From assembly GCF_000745235.1 (NCBI RefSeq), contig NZ_JQNL01000001.1, forward strand, positions 1,488,001-1,552,000: a stretch of 64,000 bases of DNA, in the 5' to 3' direction. Shown one piece after another: positions 19,481 through 29,023 of this stretch. Origin of the DNA: Luteibacter mycovicinus (GTDB taxonomy: Bacteria > Pseudomonadota > Gammaproteobacteria > Xanthomonadales > Rhodanobacteraceae). Every line of letters begins with the position of its first letter. Within the stretch, counting starts at the first letter, position 1. The position numbers and the translations under genes were made by a program. The notes under the pieces are model-generated. The model saw only the letters and a program-made list of their open reading frames with translations, made no database searches and was not told the origin of the DNA.

Positions 19481-22222
19481 TCAGGCCCGACGCGGCGGCA
19501 CCAGCGAAAGCCTCTTCGCTCCCGAGGCTTTGTGCGGTGCCAGCAAACGCTCGATCTCGTCAGGCGGCAGCGGGCGTGAGTAGAGGAAGCCCTGCCCTTC
19601 CTGGCAACCCGCTCGCAACAGGAACTCGTGCTGGGCTTCGGTCTCGATGCCCTCGGCGATCGTGTGCAGGTCGAGGCTGCGCGCGATCGCCACCATGGCT
19701 TCCGTAATCGCCACATCGTTGCCGTTGGCCGGCAGGCCGGTCACGAAGGAGCGGTCGATCTTCAGATAGGCGACCGCCGGCAGCTTGAGGTAGGCCAGCG
19801 ACGAATACCCCGTGCCGAAATCGTCGATCGCCACGCCGACGCCAAGGCTGTGCAACGACTGCATGGAGCGCTCGGTGTCTTCGCCCAGCCGCAGAATCGC
19901 GCTCTCGGTCAGTTCGATGAGCAGGCGCTGGGGCGCGATTCCCGTATCGAGGAGCGCTTGGCTCACACCGGGCAGGAAGTCCGGATGGCCGAAGGAACTT
20001 GCCGACACATTCACCGCCATGCGCAGCGGCGGCAGTTTCGCGTCATCCCAGTGTTTCAGCTGCGCGCACGCGGTTTCCAGCACCCATTGATCGATCTGAC
20101 GGATCAGGCCGAGGTTCTCGGCGATCGGGATGAACTCATCCGGCGGCACGTTGCCGCGTTCCGGATGGCGCCAGCGGATCAGCGCTTCGACGGCCACGAT
20201 GCGGCCGGTCTTCATCTCGACACTGGGCTGGTAGGCCAGCGTAAACTCCTTGCGGACCAATGCCTGGCGCAGCTCGGAAGCCAGTTTGAGCCGGCGCCGC
20301 GCGTCCGCGTGCATCTTGGGCGTGTAGAGCCGCAAGGCATTGCGCTCTTCGGTCTTGGCCACGTACATCGCGGCGTCAGCGTTGGCGATCAGGGTGACCG
20401 CGTCGTTGCCGTCCAGCGGGTAACCGGCGATGCCGATACTCGCGCTGACGAACAGCTCGTAATCGCCCAGGTCGAAGGGCTTGGCCAACGCCGCCAGGAC
20501 GGCCTCGGCGACGGCGAGCGCCTCCTCGCGCGAACGCAGGTCGGCGATCAGCACCGTGAATTCGTCGCCGCCGATGCGGCCTGCCACGTCGTGCGGCGCC
20601 AGCTGGGCGCGAATGCGCTCGGCCACGCGCATCAGCAGCGCGTCGCCGGTCGCATGGCTGTAGCTGTCGTTGATGACCTTGAAGGCATCGAGGTCGACGA
20701 ACAGTACCGCGACCGCACCGCGTTCGTGGGCCGCGCGGGTGATGGCCTCCGCGCAGCGGCGCTCGAACTCGGAGCGGGTGACCAGGCCGGTCAGCGGATC
20801 GTGGGTCGCCATGTGCTGCAGACGCTGCCGGTCGGCTTTGCGTGCCGTGATGTCGGAGACCACGGCCACGTAGTGCTGCGGCCGGCCTTCGCTGTCGCGG
20901 ATGGTGCTGATGCTCATCAGCTCGGGATACGTCGTGCCATCCGCACGGCGGCTCTCCACCTCGCCCAGCCAGTTGTCGCCGGCGGCGATATCGTCCCACA
21001 GGGTCTGCGGCAACGGACGGCCGTCGGGCAACGTGCGGGTGGCGTCGAAGCGCGTGCGTCGCAGCGTCTGCACGGGCATGCCGGTGAGCTTGGTGTGCGC
21101 GGCGTTCGCCGAGGTCACGCGGCGGTCCGCGTCGGCGATGATGACGCCCTCGGCGATGCTGGCCAGCGCTTCGGAAGCGATTCTGCGCTCCTGCTCCATC
21201 GCTACGCGATCGGAGATATCACGCACGATGGCCTGAGAAACCTGGCGTGAGCCCCAGACCACGAGGCTGCTCTGGGTCTCCACGGGACGCACGCTGCCGT
21301 CGCCGTTGCGCAGCATACCGGCGCCGGCATGGGGTGAGCCATCGACGAACAGGCTGGCCAGCTGGATGCCGATCAGTTCGCCCGACGGACATCCCACCCA
21401 CGCGGCGGCGCGGTGGTTGGCGTCGAGGATCCTGCCGGTTTCCTCGTCCACCATGAAAATGGCGTCGGCGGCGCTGTCGAACAGGAGGCTGTAACGCTCC
21501 TCGGTGCCGCGGATGCCGACGAGGATGCGCTGAGCCATGCGCAACCAGAGAAGCGAAGCCAGCGCGGCCACGCCCAGCACGGTGAAGAACAACACCTTGC
21601 CAAGCCAGGAGGCGCCGTTGGCGATATAGAGGGAGAACGCCTTGGTGCGCGGCTCGACGTAAGTGTTGAGCGCAGCGATACGGCCGCGCTCGTCGTCGAG
21701 CAGGGACGGGGACGGTGTGCCCGACGCGTAGGCATGCTCGAGGCGACCGGCGATCTCGTCGATTTCGGCAAGACTGGCGTCCACCGAACGCCACTCGGCG
21801 ATCGCTTCGCGGACGTAGGGCATGCCGTCGAAGTAACGAAAGATGAAGACCATGCCGGAAATGGCCTCGGGGATGACCCCGCCGCGGGCAAATCCGTCTT
21901 CGACGGCCGCCTGTTCGTAGCGACCGCTGGCGATGGCGTCGCGGGAACTGCGGTCGGCCATCAGGACGGCGAAATTGCGCCGGTAAGCGGCAAGATCGCC
22001 GGGGCGGCCGTGCGCCGCGTACTCGTCGAGGTCGATCACGGCCTGTTTCTGAGCCTTTGCCCAAAGACTCTCGCCGTTGAGAAAACCGGCGAGAGTCACC
22101 TGGGTCTGCAGGGCAACCCACGTCAATGCGAGAACGAGGCCCACGACAGCGACGAGCGCATAGGCCAGCGGCCTGAGGCGTCTCGACAACGGTTGTGGGT
22201 GAATGGTCTCAACGCGACGCAT
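19481..22222 (-). CDS. Membrane PAS-GGDEF-EAL cyclic-di-GMP protein
   Basis: The 913-residue protein should sense a periplasmic signal and make or break cyclic di-GMP. Layout: membrane segment at about 17-39, periplasmic domain to about 185, second membrane segment near 190-215, two PAS domains (LLFDSAADAIFMVDEETG and ALASIAEGVIIADADRR), GGDEF domain with intact GGDEF at 551-555, and EAL domain with VEALIRW (EAL 679-681), ELTES, DDFGTGYSS, LKIDRSFV and AEGIET. All catalytic EAL residues that I can check are present. The inhibitory I-site RxxD ahead of GGDEF is absent (APHD). It lies 58 nt after the TenA-like gene on the same strand. Confidence 0.95.
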   Translation of the reverse strand: MRRVETIHPQPLSRRLRPLAYALVAVVGLVLALTWVALQTQVTLAGFLNGESLWAKAQKQAVIDLDEYAAHGRPGDLAAYRRNFAVLMADRSSRDAIASGRYEQAAVEDGFARGGVIPEAISGMVFIFRYFDGMPYVREAIAEWRSVDASLAEIDEIAGRLEHAYASGTPSPSLLDDERGRIAALNTYVEPRTKAFSLYIANGASWLGKVLFFTVLGVAALASLLWLRMAQRILVGIRGTEERYSLLFDSAADAIFMVDEETGRILDANHRAAAWVGCPSGELIGIQLASLFVDGSPHAGAGMLRNGDGSVRPVETQSSLVVWGSRQVSQAIVRDISDRVAMEQERRIASEALASIAEGVIIADADRRVTSANAAHTKLTGMPVQTLRRTRFDATRTLPDGRPLPQTLWDDIAAGDNWLGEVESRRADGTTYPELMSISTIRDSEGRPQHYVAVVSDITARKADRQRLQHMATHDPLTGLVTRSEFERRCAEAITRAAHERGAVAVLFVDLDAFKVINDSYSHATGDALLMRVAERIRAQLAPHDVAGRIGGDEFTVLIADLRSREEALAVAEAVLAALAKPFDLGDYELFVSASIGIAGYPLDGNDAVTLIANADAAMYVAKTEERNALRLYTPKMHADARRRLKLASELRQALVRKEFTLAYQPSVEMKTGRIVAVEALIRWRHPERGNVPPDEFIPIAENLGLIRQIDQWVLETACAQLKHWDDAKLPPLRMAVNVSASSFGHPDFLPGVSQALLDTGIAPQRLLIELTESAILRLGEDTERSMQSLHSLGVGVAIDDFGTGYSSLAYLKLPAVAYLKIDRSFVTGLPANGNDVAITEAMVAIARSLDLHTIAEGIETEAQHEFLLRAGCQEGQGFLYSRPLPPDEIERLLAPHKASGAKRLSLVPPRRA

Positions 22223-22280
22223 CGCTTCCTCGGATCTCGTACTTACGTGATATTGCGCCAGAAGATGCCCAACATGCGAG

Positions 22281-23057
22281 TTACGCGGCAACCTCGTTCA
22301 ACGTGCGGACGAGAGCCGGGGCATCCATGCACCGGTCGAGCGTGATGCTCATGCCGATATAGCTGCGACGGACACATTCCTTGATGTGCTCGATCTGATC
22401 CACCGGTGGATTGGTGCCCAGGATGGTGCAGACGATTTCGAGCGCCTCCCACGGATGGGTATCGTCATACGCGGCGTGAAGCTGAAGCCAACGCAGGCCG
22501 GCTTTGCGGCCCGAAATCGGCAGGCTTTCCGCATAGGCCTGGCTGTCATAGATAATCTGCGACCAATCGCCGGTCGCCCCCTCCACCGCATAGTTGGTCG
22601 CGGCGATGCTGGCGGCCAGGGAGTCGTCGCGGCTGACCTCCTCGCACCAGTTGGCCAGCGCCTGACTGCCCTTCGGGGGTTCCGCCGTCAGGACGTCCTC
22701 GCGGGACACGCCCGCCGACTCCGCCCAGTTCAGCCAGTACTCGGCGTGGTTCTGTTCCACGCGGATGTTCCGCACCAGCCAGCGACGGGCGAGGTCGTCG
22801 CCCGGGCTGCGGCCGTAGCGGGTCTTCAGCAGGCTGTGCGACATGTACCCCGGGAACCGCTCGATGACCGGCCACACACCGACCATGAAGTTGCGCGTGG
22901 TCACCGGGTCGAGCGTGGCCGTCTTCATCGCATCCCACATGGGATGGCTGACGATCTGCCGCCGCGCATCCTCACAGGACGACACCATGTCCTGTGCCCA
23001 GAGCGGATAGCTGGCGATGTTGGTCTGCGAGCCGGTGAGTTCGAAACGTGCGTTCAT
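22281..23057 (-). CDS. TenA/PqqC-like (haem-oxygenase fold) protein
   Basis: The 258-residue protein looks like the TenA/PqqC/'iron-containing redox enzyme' group of helical bundle proteins. It is rich in helix with conserved-looking metal-type residues, for example RVEQNHAEYWLNWAE and HAAYDDTHPWEALE. Members include thiaminases, PqqC and di-iron oxidases, and I cannot choose among them. The start ATG has a good AGGGAG site; 22 further codons upstream are open but unlikely. It probably shares a transcript with the GGDEF-EAL gene 58 nt downstream. Confidence 0.7.
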   Translation of the reverse strand: MNARFELTGSQTNIASYPLWAQDMVSSCEDARRQIVSHPMWDAMKTATLDPVTTRNFMVGVWPVIERFPGYMSHSLLKTRYGRSPGDDLARRWLVRNIRVEQNHAEYWLNWAESAGVSREDVLTAEPPKGSQALANWCEEVSRDDSLAASIAATNYAVEGATGDWSQIIYDSQAYAESLPISGRKAGLRWLQLHAAYDDTHPWEALEIVCTILGTNPPVDQIEHIKECVRRSYIGMSITLDRCMDAPALVRTLNEVAA

Positions 23058-23237
23058 ATAGATCTCCCTAAAGATCTGCTGCCAATTGAAGGTCCGGGCG
23101 AGCCCGGGCGACCCGCGGCCCACCCATGCCGACCCCGTTGCGGGGCCGGACAGTCATTAGGGCATATCCCCCGGCAGCCTTCGTGGGGCCATGACCGATG
23201 GGCTATCGTGGCCTCCCCTCTTCAATGGACGCGCCCC

Positions 23238-25289
23238 ATGGCTACGATTCACCGGATTCTTGCGACCGCGATTTCCTGCGGACTCGCCTCCTCGGCGGCC
23301 CTGGCGGCCGATCCGTCGGGCATCGACCTGAAAGGCATCGACCACGCGGTACAGCCCGGTGACGACTTCGACGGATATGCCAGCGGCGCATGGAAGAAAA
23401 CCGCGGTCATTCCCGCCGACCGCGCCAGCACGGGTGTGTTCCTCGAAGTTTTCCAGAAGGCCGAGAAGCGCAACGCGGAACTGATCAAGGCCGCGGGCGA
23501 AGGCAGCCCTGCCGCCGGCAGCAACCAGCGGCTGATCGCCGACTACTACAAGGCCTACATGGACGAGGCGGCGATCGAGAAAGCCGGCCTGGCGCCGTTG
23601 CAGCCCGCGCTCGGTGCGATCGACGCCATCGGGGATAAAGCCGCCCTGTCGACGGCGCTGGGAGCGCAGTTGCGTGCGGACGTCGACCCGATCAACGCGA
23701 CAAACCTCGACACCGGCCACCTGCTCGGCCTGTTCGTCGCGCAGGGCCTCGAGGATCCTTCGAAGAACATGCCGTACCTGCTGCAGGGCGGACTGGGCAT
23801 GCCCAACCGCGATTACTACCTGAAGAATGACAAGGACATGGTGGACGCCCGCGCGAAGTACGCCGCGTACGTCGAAGCGCTGCTGCGGCAGGCCGGCACG
23901 CCCGATGCCGCCGGCAAGGCGAAAGCCATCGTCGCACTGGAAACGAAGATCGCACAGGCCCAGGAATCCATCGTCGACAGCGAGGACATCCACAAGGCGA
24001 ACAATCCCTGGCCGCGCAGCGCGTTCGCGTCCCGGGCGCCAGGTATCGACTGGGACGCCTATTTCAAGGCGGCAGGCCTCGACGACCAGCCGACCTTCAT
24101 CGTCTGGCAGCCGGCCACCGTGACGAAGTTCGCGGCGTTGGTCGCCAGTGAACCGCTGGACACGTGGAAGGCCTGGCTGCGCTTTCACACCATCAACGAA
24201 AATGCCTCCGGCCTGTTGCCGAAAGCCTATGACGACCTCGCCTTCGGCTTCTACGGCAAGGTGCTGACCGGCACACCGAAACAGCGGGACCGCTGGAAGC
24301 GGGGCGTGGGCCGGGTCAATGTCGATCTCGGCGATGCCGTGGGTCAGATCTACGTCAAACGCTATTTCCCCGCTTCCTCGCGTGCCGAGGTCGAGGACAT
24401 GGTGAAGAACATCCTGAAGGCGTTCGATGCCCGCGTGGATACGCTGGAATGGATGTCGCCGGCCACACGACAGAAGGCCAAGGCCAAGATCGCGACGATC
24501 AAGGTCGGCGTCGGCTACCCCGATACCTGGCGCGATTATTCGAAGCTGGAGATTCGTCCCGACGACGCGCTGGGCAACCATCAGCGCGCCACGCTGGCGG
24601 AGTACCGCCATCAGGTCGCCAAGCTGCACCAGCCGGTGGATCGTGCCGAGTGGTGGATGACCCCGCAGACGGTCAACGCGGTCAACCTGCCGTTGCAGAA
24701 CTCGCTGAACTTCCCCGCCGCCATTCTCGAAGCCCCGTTCTTCGATCCGAAGGCCGACCCCGCGTCCAATTACGGTTCGATCGGCGCCGTGATCGGTCAC
24801 GAGATCAGCCACAGTTTCGACAACACGGGCGCCGAGTTCGACGCACAGGGACGCCTGGCCAACTGGTGGACCGATGCCGACCAGAAGCATTTCAAGGATG
24901 CCGGTCAGCGGCTCGTCGAGCAGTTCAACCAGTACGAACCGCTGCCGGGCCTGCATATCAACGGCCAGCAGACGCTGGGTGAGAACATCGCCGACCTTTC
25001 AGGCCTGACCATTGCCTATGCGGCATACAAGGAAAGCCTGGGTGGTAAACCCGCACCGGTCATCGACGGCCTCAGCGGCGATCAGCGATTCTTCCTGGCC
25101 TTCGCGCAGTCGTGGCGGACCAAGACCCGTGACGCGGCGCTTCGTGCCCAGGTGATCGGTGACGGTCATGCGCCGGGTGAGTTCCGTGCGCAGACGGTGC
25201 GTAACCTCGACCCCTGGTACGACGCGTTCCAGCCGAAACCGGGGCAGAAGCTGTATCTGGACCCGAAGCAGCGGGTGAAGATCTGGTAA
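23238..25289 (+). CDS. M13 family zinc metallopeptidase (neprilysin-like, PepO type)
   Basis: The 683-residue protein has a signal peptide (cleavage near ASSAALA-ADP) and so acts in the periplasm or outside. The M13 N-terminal all-helical domain begins with HAVQPGDDFDGYASGAW. The catalytic zinc motif HExxH is at residues 521-525 (GHEISHSFDN) and the third ligand lies in ENIAD (582-586). The last residue is Trp, as usual in this family. It cuts short peptides in studied members; the substrate here is unknown. The ORF is open far upstream, but only this ATG precedes the signal peptide. Confidence 0.95.
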   Translation: MATIHRILATAISCGLASSAALAADPSGIDLKGIDHAVQPGDDFDGYASGAWKKTAVIPADRASTGVFLEVFQKAEKRNAELIKAAGEGSPAAGSNQRLIADYYKAYMDEAAIEKAGLAPLQPALGAIDAIGDKAALSTALGAQLRADVDPINATNLDTGHLLGLFVAQGLEDPSKNMPYLLQGGLGMPNRDYYLKNDKDMVDARAKYAAYVEALLRQAGTPDAAGKAKAIVALETKIAQAQESIVDSEDIHKANNPWPRSAFASRAPGIDWDAYFKAAGLDDQPTFIVWQPATVTKFAALVASEPLDTWKAWLRFHTINENASGLLPKAYDDLAFGFYGKVLTGTPKQRDRWKRGVGRVNVDLGDAVGQIYVKRYFPASSRAEVEDMVKNILKAFDARVDTLEWMSPATRQKAKAKIATIKVGVGYPDTWRDYSKLEIRPDDALGNHQRATLAEYRHQVAKLHQPVDRAEWWMTPQTVNAVNLPLQNSLNFPAAILEAPFFDPKADPASNYGSIGAVIGHEISHSFDNTGAEFDAQGRLANWWTDADQKHFKDAGQRLVEQFNQYEPLPGLHINGQQTLGENIADLSGLTIAYAAYKESLGGKPAPVIDGLSGDQRFFLAFAQSWRTKTRDAALRAQVIGDGHAPGEFRAQTVRNLDPWYDAFQPKPGQKLYLDPKQRVKIW

Positions 25290-25301
25290 GGCGATAAGGC
25301 T

Positions 25302-25336
25302 CGCCGGATCCGTCAAGGCAACCGACGGATCCGGCG
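25302..25336. terminator. Inverted repeat between convergent pepO-like gene and yehW
   Basis: A perfect 13-bp inverted repeat (arm CGCCGGATCCGTC, 9-nt loop) sits between the convergent genes and overlaps the last codons of yehW. It looks like a bidirectional terminator stem, but neither side has a clear T tract. Confidence 0.5.
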
Positions 25337-26026
25337 CTCCAGGGCACCCAGCGCTCCGTCGATCGTCAACGCGAGTGCCCCCACCAGCAGCGCGCCCTGG
25401 ATCACATACGCGGTGTTGTTGCCCACAAGCCCCTCCACCACAGGCGAACCCAGCGTCGTCGCACCGACCGCCGACCCGATCGTCGCCGTGCCCACACCGA
25501 CAATGGCCGATAGACGCACGCCACCCATGATCGGGCCCGCGGCGAGCGGCAACTCCACTTCCCACAAGCGGCGCCAGCGTCCGTAGCCCATGCCGTCCGC
25601 CGCATGCAGCGCCGCGGCCGGCACGTTGTCGAGCCCCGCGATCGTCTGGCCCAGCACCGGAAGGACCCCGTACAGCGCCAGCGCAAGCAGGGTCGGCGCG
25701 GCGCCGAAGCCGAGCAAGGGGACGGCGATGGCCAGCACGGCCACGGGTGGAAACGTCTGCCCGATCACGGCTACCGCGCGCACCGTCGGCAACAGTGAGC
25801 GCCCGCCGGGACGTGTCGCCAGCACTCCGAGTGACAGGCCCACGGCGACCGCCACCAGGGTAGCGACGAACACCAGCGAAAGATGTGCGGCCGTCAACGT
25901 GAGGAACGAGGTGCGCGTGTACAGGGGGTGGCTCAGCACCGGCCACCCGGCATGGAAAACGGGCGCGGAAAACGGCAGCACCAGCAGTAAGGCCAGCAGC
26001 GCCACGGCGGGAAGGATCGCTCTCAC
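25313..26026 (-). CDS. yehW: Osmoprotectant-type ABC transporter permease YehW
   Basis: The 237-residue inner-membrane protein is the second permease of a betaine/choline-type ABC importer. It has about six membrane segments and the MetI-type coupling region (AADGMGYGRWRRLWEVELPLA). Length matches Escherichia coli YehW (about 243). It starts with GTG overlapping the yehX stop (GTGA) and is the last gene of the osmF-yehY-yehX-yehW operon. Confidence 0.88.
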   Translation of the reverse strand: MRAILPAVALLALLLVLPFSAPVFHAGWPVLSHPLYTRTSFLTLTAAHLSLVFVATLVAVAVGLSLGVLATRPGGRSLLPTVRAVAVIGQTFPPVAVLAIAVPLLGFGAAPTLLALALYGVLPVLGQTIAGLDNVPAAALHAADGMGYGRWRRLWEVELPLAAGPIMGGVRLSAIVGVGTATIGSAVGATTLGSPVVEGLVGNNTAYVIQGALLVGALALTIDGALGALERRIRRLP

Positions 26027-26952
26027 GGCCGCGGCGCCACCAGATCGACGAGGCGAATGACGCCGAAGGGCCGCCCATGCTCTTCCACCGGTAAGCGGTC
26101 GCGCCCCTGCGCGAGCATCGACGCCAGTGCGTCCTGCAACGAGGCGGCGATATCGAGTGCATCACCGTCGGCCTGCTCGCCGGGACGCGCGCTTTCGCGC
26201 ACCGAACGCACGGCCAGTTCGCGCAGGCGGGTGCGCGTACCGCCCACGAATTCGTGCACGCGTTGGTCGGCGGGCTCGCGGATGAGCTGGAGCGGTGTGC
26301 CGACCTGCGCGATCTTGCCGTCGAGCATCAGCGCCACGCGATCGCCAAGGCTGAAGGCCTCGTCCATATCGTGGGTGACGAACAGGATCGTCGTACCGCT
26401 GTCGCGCTGAATGGTCTTGAGACTTTGCTGCAGCGACTCGCGCGTCAGCGGATCGAGTGCGCCGAACGGTTCGTCCATCAGCACGATGCGCGGCCGCGCC
26501 GCCAACGCGCGCGCCACACCGACACGCTGCTGCTGTCCGCCGGATAACGTGGCCGGATAGCGATCCGCGATTCCGGGCTCGTCGAGTCGCAGCAGTTCGA
26601 TCAGCTCGGCCACGCGCGCACGGATCGCCGCGTCGGCCCATCCGAGGAGACGCGGCACCGTGGCGATATTCTCGGCCACCGTACGATGTGGAAACAGACC
26701 GACCGACTGAATCGCGTAGCCGATCCCCCGACGCAGGGCCTCGACGTCGCGCGTCGCCACGTCTTCACCGTCGACGTGCACGGTGCCGCGATCGACCGGT
26801 TCGAGCCGGTTGACCGTGCGCAGCAGCGTGGATTTGCCCGATCCCGACGGGCCGACCAAGACGAAGAATTCGCCATCCTCGATGCGCAGGGAGAGGTCAT
26901 CGATGACGACGTGCTCGCCGTAACGTTTGTGGACGCGATCGAACTCGATCAT
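26023..26952 (-). CDS. yehX: Osmoprotectant-type ABC transporter ATP-binding protein YehX
   Basis: The 309-residue ATPase powers the OsmF-type importer. It starts MIEFDRVHKRYGEHVVIDDL, with Walker A GPSGSGKSTLL, signature LSGGQQQRVGVARAL, Walker B IVLMDEPFGALDP and switch histidine in LFVTHDMDEA. A C-terminal region of about 60 residues resembles a reduced CBS-type regulatory tail. Size equals E. coli YehX (about 308). It overlaps yehY by ATGA and yehW by GTGA. Confidence 0.92.
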   Translation of the reverse strand: MIEFDRVHKRYGEHVVIDDLSLRIEDGEFFVLVGPSGSGKSTLLRTVNRLEPVDRGTVHVDGEDVATRDVEALRRGIGYAIQSVGLFPHRTVAENIATVPRLLGWADAAIRARVAELIELLRLDEPGIADRYPATLSGGQQQRVGVARALAARPRIVLMDEPFGALDPLTRESLQQSLKTIQRDSGTTILFVTHDMDEAFSLGDRVALMLDGKIAQVGTPLQLIREPADQRVHEFVGGTRTRLRELAVRSVRESARPGEQADGDALDIAASLQDALASMLAQGRDRLPVEEHGRPFGVIRLVDLVAPRP

Positions 26953-28112
26953 GCGGGAGTCTCCGTCAACGCGAGCAGACCCTGAAAAAGAACATCGGCC
27001 GCCAGTGCAAGACCGATGATCGCGAGCGTACCGAGCAACACCATGTCCGTGGCACCCTGGCCGATGCCGAGGAAGACGAAACGGCCCAGGCCGCCCGCGC
27101 CGATGAGCGCGGCGACGGCCGCCAGCCCGATCGTCTGCACCGCGACGATGCGCAGGCCGGCGAGCAGTACGGGCCAGCCCAGCGGCAACTGCACGCGCGC
27201 CAGCACCTGCCAGCGGCTCATGCCAAGGCCATGCGCGGCCTCCAGCGCCTCTGGTGCCACCGCGTCGAGTCCGGCGACCGTGTAGCGGACCACGGGAAGC
27301 AGCGCATACAGAACGAGAGCGAAGACGGCGGGCGCCGCGCCCGTACCGCCGAAGCCGATCGCACCCAGCGCCGGCCATGCGTTCGCCAGCCACGCGAAGG
27401 GACCGATCAACAACGCGAACGGCGCCAGCGAAGGCACGGTCTGCAGGAAGGTCAGCAGCCCGACCAGTGCGCCGCCTCCGCGCTTCGCGCGCCAGGCCCA
27501 TCCTCCGAGCGGCGCACCGATCAGCAAGGCGACGGCCAGCGTGACGACGGCGATCGCGACATGGGTAAGCAAGGCATCGGCGAACGGGGCGCGTTGCGCA
27601 GCGTACTCACGGACAAGCGCGAGACCGTCGAGTGCACCGGCGGCCGCCATGATCGCGATGGCGACCAGCGCAGCGAACCACGCGACGACCTGTACCACGC
27701 GACGCGCCGGCCGCAACCGATCCAGCAGTAGCAGCGCGGCCGCCAGCCACGCCAACCAGAAGCCGGCACCGAGCTGGACGCGTGTGCTCGCCGCGGCGCG
27801 CATCAGCCACGCGTGGGCATCGATGCCCGCTAACAGCGGAAGCCCCGTCATCGCCAGCCAGGCGAGTAGGCCGACTACGATCCGCCGGCCCGGCCACCGT
27901 ACGATCGCGCCGACCAGCGCGATGCCCCAGATCGCCGCCAGCACCCATGCATGCGGACTGTACGCGTGGCCGCTGAGAAGCCGATTCGGCGCGATGCGCA
28001 GGAAAGCGCCGAAGAGCGTCGCGAGAAGACCGAAAGCGGTCAGGACGATCACCGGAAGCGGGGAGTCGTCGGCGACACGCCGTGCGTCCTTCGGAAGTCC
28101 ACCTTGGCTCAA
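26949..28112 (-). CDS. yehY: Osmoprotectant-type ABC transporter permease YehY
   Basis: The 387-residue permease has an N-terminal block of five or six extra membrane segments before the MetI-type permease domain with coupling motif EAAHGLGMSRWQVLARVQLPLG. This two-block layout and the length match E. coli YehY (about 385). The start used is TTG at 28112, which overlaps the osmF stop (TTGA) and has AGGGG 8 nt upstream inside osmF; a GTG 20 codons later is the alternative. Confidence 0.85.
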   Translation of the reverse strand: MSQGGLPKDARRVADDSPLPVIVLTAFGLLATLFGAFLRIAPNRLLSGHAYSPHAWVLAAIWGIALVGAIVRWPGRRIVVGLLAWLAMTGLPLLAGIDAHAWLMRAAASTRVQLGAGFWLAWLAAALLLLDRLRPARRVVQVVAWFAALVAIAIMAAAGALDGLALVREYAAQRAPFADALLTHVAIAVVTLAVALLIGAPLGGWAWRAKRGGGALVGLLTFLQTVPSLAPFALLIGPFAWLANAWPALGAIGFGGTGAAPAVFALVLYALLPVVRYTVAGLDAVAPEALEAAHGLGMSRWQVLARVQLPLGWPVLLAGLRIVAVQTIGLAAVAALIGAGGLGRFVFLGIGQGATDMVLLGTLAIIGLALAADVLFQGLLALTETPA

Positions 28113-29020
28113 GGCAGCATCCCCTGCTTGCGAAGGTAATCCGCGGCGACGACGGAAGCGTCCTCCCCATCGATCTGCGTGCGTGCGTTGAGCTGGCGAA
28201 GTACGTCCACGGTGAGCGGCCTGAACGCCGCTTCGAGCGACCCGCGCATGCCCGGATAACGACGCAGCACGGCGTCGCGCACCACGGCGGCCGGCTGGTA
28301 AACCATCTCGACGTGCTTCGGGTCGTCGAGCACCACCAGGCCCGTCACCGCGAGCGCGCCGTCGGTCGAATACACCATGGTGGCGTTGACGCCGGAGGTG
28401 CCCTCGGCCGCGGCCTTGATCGTCGCCGACGTATCGCCGCCCGCAAGCACCAGCAGCTGATCGCCGCGCAGCGCGAATCCGTAAGCGGACTGAAACGCGG
28501 GCAGCGCCGCGTCGCTCTCGACGAACTCGGCCGAGCCTGCCAGGTAGACGTCGCCACCCGCACGCACCCAGCGTGAAAAATCGTCCAGCGTACGCAGTCG
28601 GTGCCGCCGGGCGACATCGGGACGGACGCCTATCGCCCAGTGGTTGTCCGCGGGGGCGGGACGCAACCAGACCAGATGGTTGGCCGCTCCATCGAGCGAG
28701 GCGGCCAGCGCCCATGCCTTGTCCGCATCGCGAAACGCCGGATCGCTTTCCCTGTGGAAGAAAAAGGCGGCGTTACCCGTGTATTCCGGATAGACGTCCA
28801 GATCGCCGTTCATGAGCGCCCTGCGCACGATGGACGTCGGACCCAGCTGCGTGCGATCGACGACGGGGATGCCCGCGTGCTTCAGCACCTGCAGCACGAT
28901 CTGGCCCAGCAGGGCGCCCTCATTGTCCGCCTTGGAGCCCACGCGCACCGCGTCCTGCGCCTGCACCGCAAAGGCAAAAGCGGCGAGGACGACGAGCAGG
29001 AGGCCGAGACGGCGACGCAA
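28109..29020 (-). CDS. osmF: Osmoprotectant-type ABC substrate-binding protein OsmF
   Basis: The 303-residue protein is a periplasmic binding protein of the glycine betaine/choline/proline class (OpuAC-like). It has a signal peptide ending AVQA-QDA and the family opening VRVGSKADNEGALLGQIV, with VYPEYTGN further on. The start is TTG, 3 nt past the GH31 stop, with no strong ribosome binding site, suggesting coupled translation. In E. coli OsmF (YehZ) binds betaine only weakly, so the true ligand may be something else. Confidence 0.87.
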   Translation of the reverse strand: MRRRLGLLLVVLAAFAFAVQAQDAVRVGSKADNEGALLGQIVLQVLKHAGIPVVDRTQLGPTSIVRRALMNGDLDVYPEYTGNAAFFFHRESDPAFRDADKAWALAASLDGAANHLVWLRPAPADNHWAIGVRPDVARRHRLRTLDDFSRWVRAGGDVYLAGSAEFVESDAALPAFQSAYGFALRGDQLLVLAGGDTSATIKAAAEGTSGVNATMVYSTDGALAVTGLVVLDDPKHVEMVYQPAAVVRDAVLRRYPGMRGSLEAAFRPLTVDVLRQLNARTQIDGEDASVVAADYLRKQGMLP

Positions 29021-29023
29021 GCG

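Noticed and set aside
23090..23237. Possible regulatory elements between the TenA-like and M13 peptidase genes
   Set aside because: A small CCCCGTTGCGGGG hairpin is visible, but no promoter pair or operator stands out on either strand.
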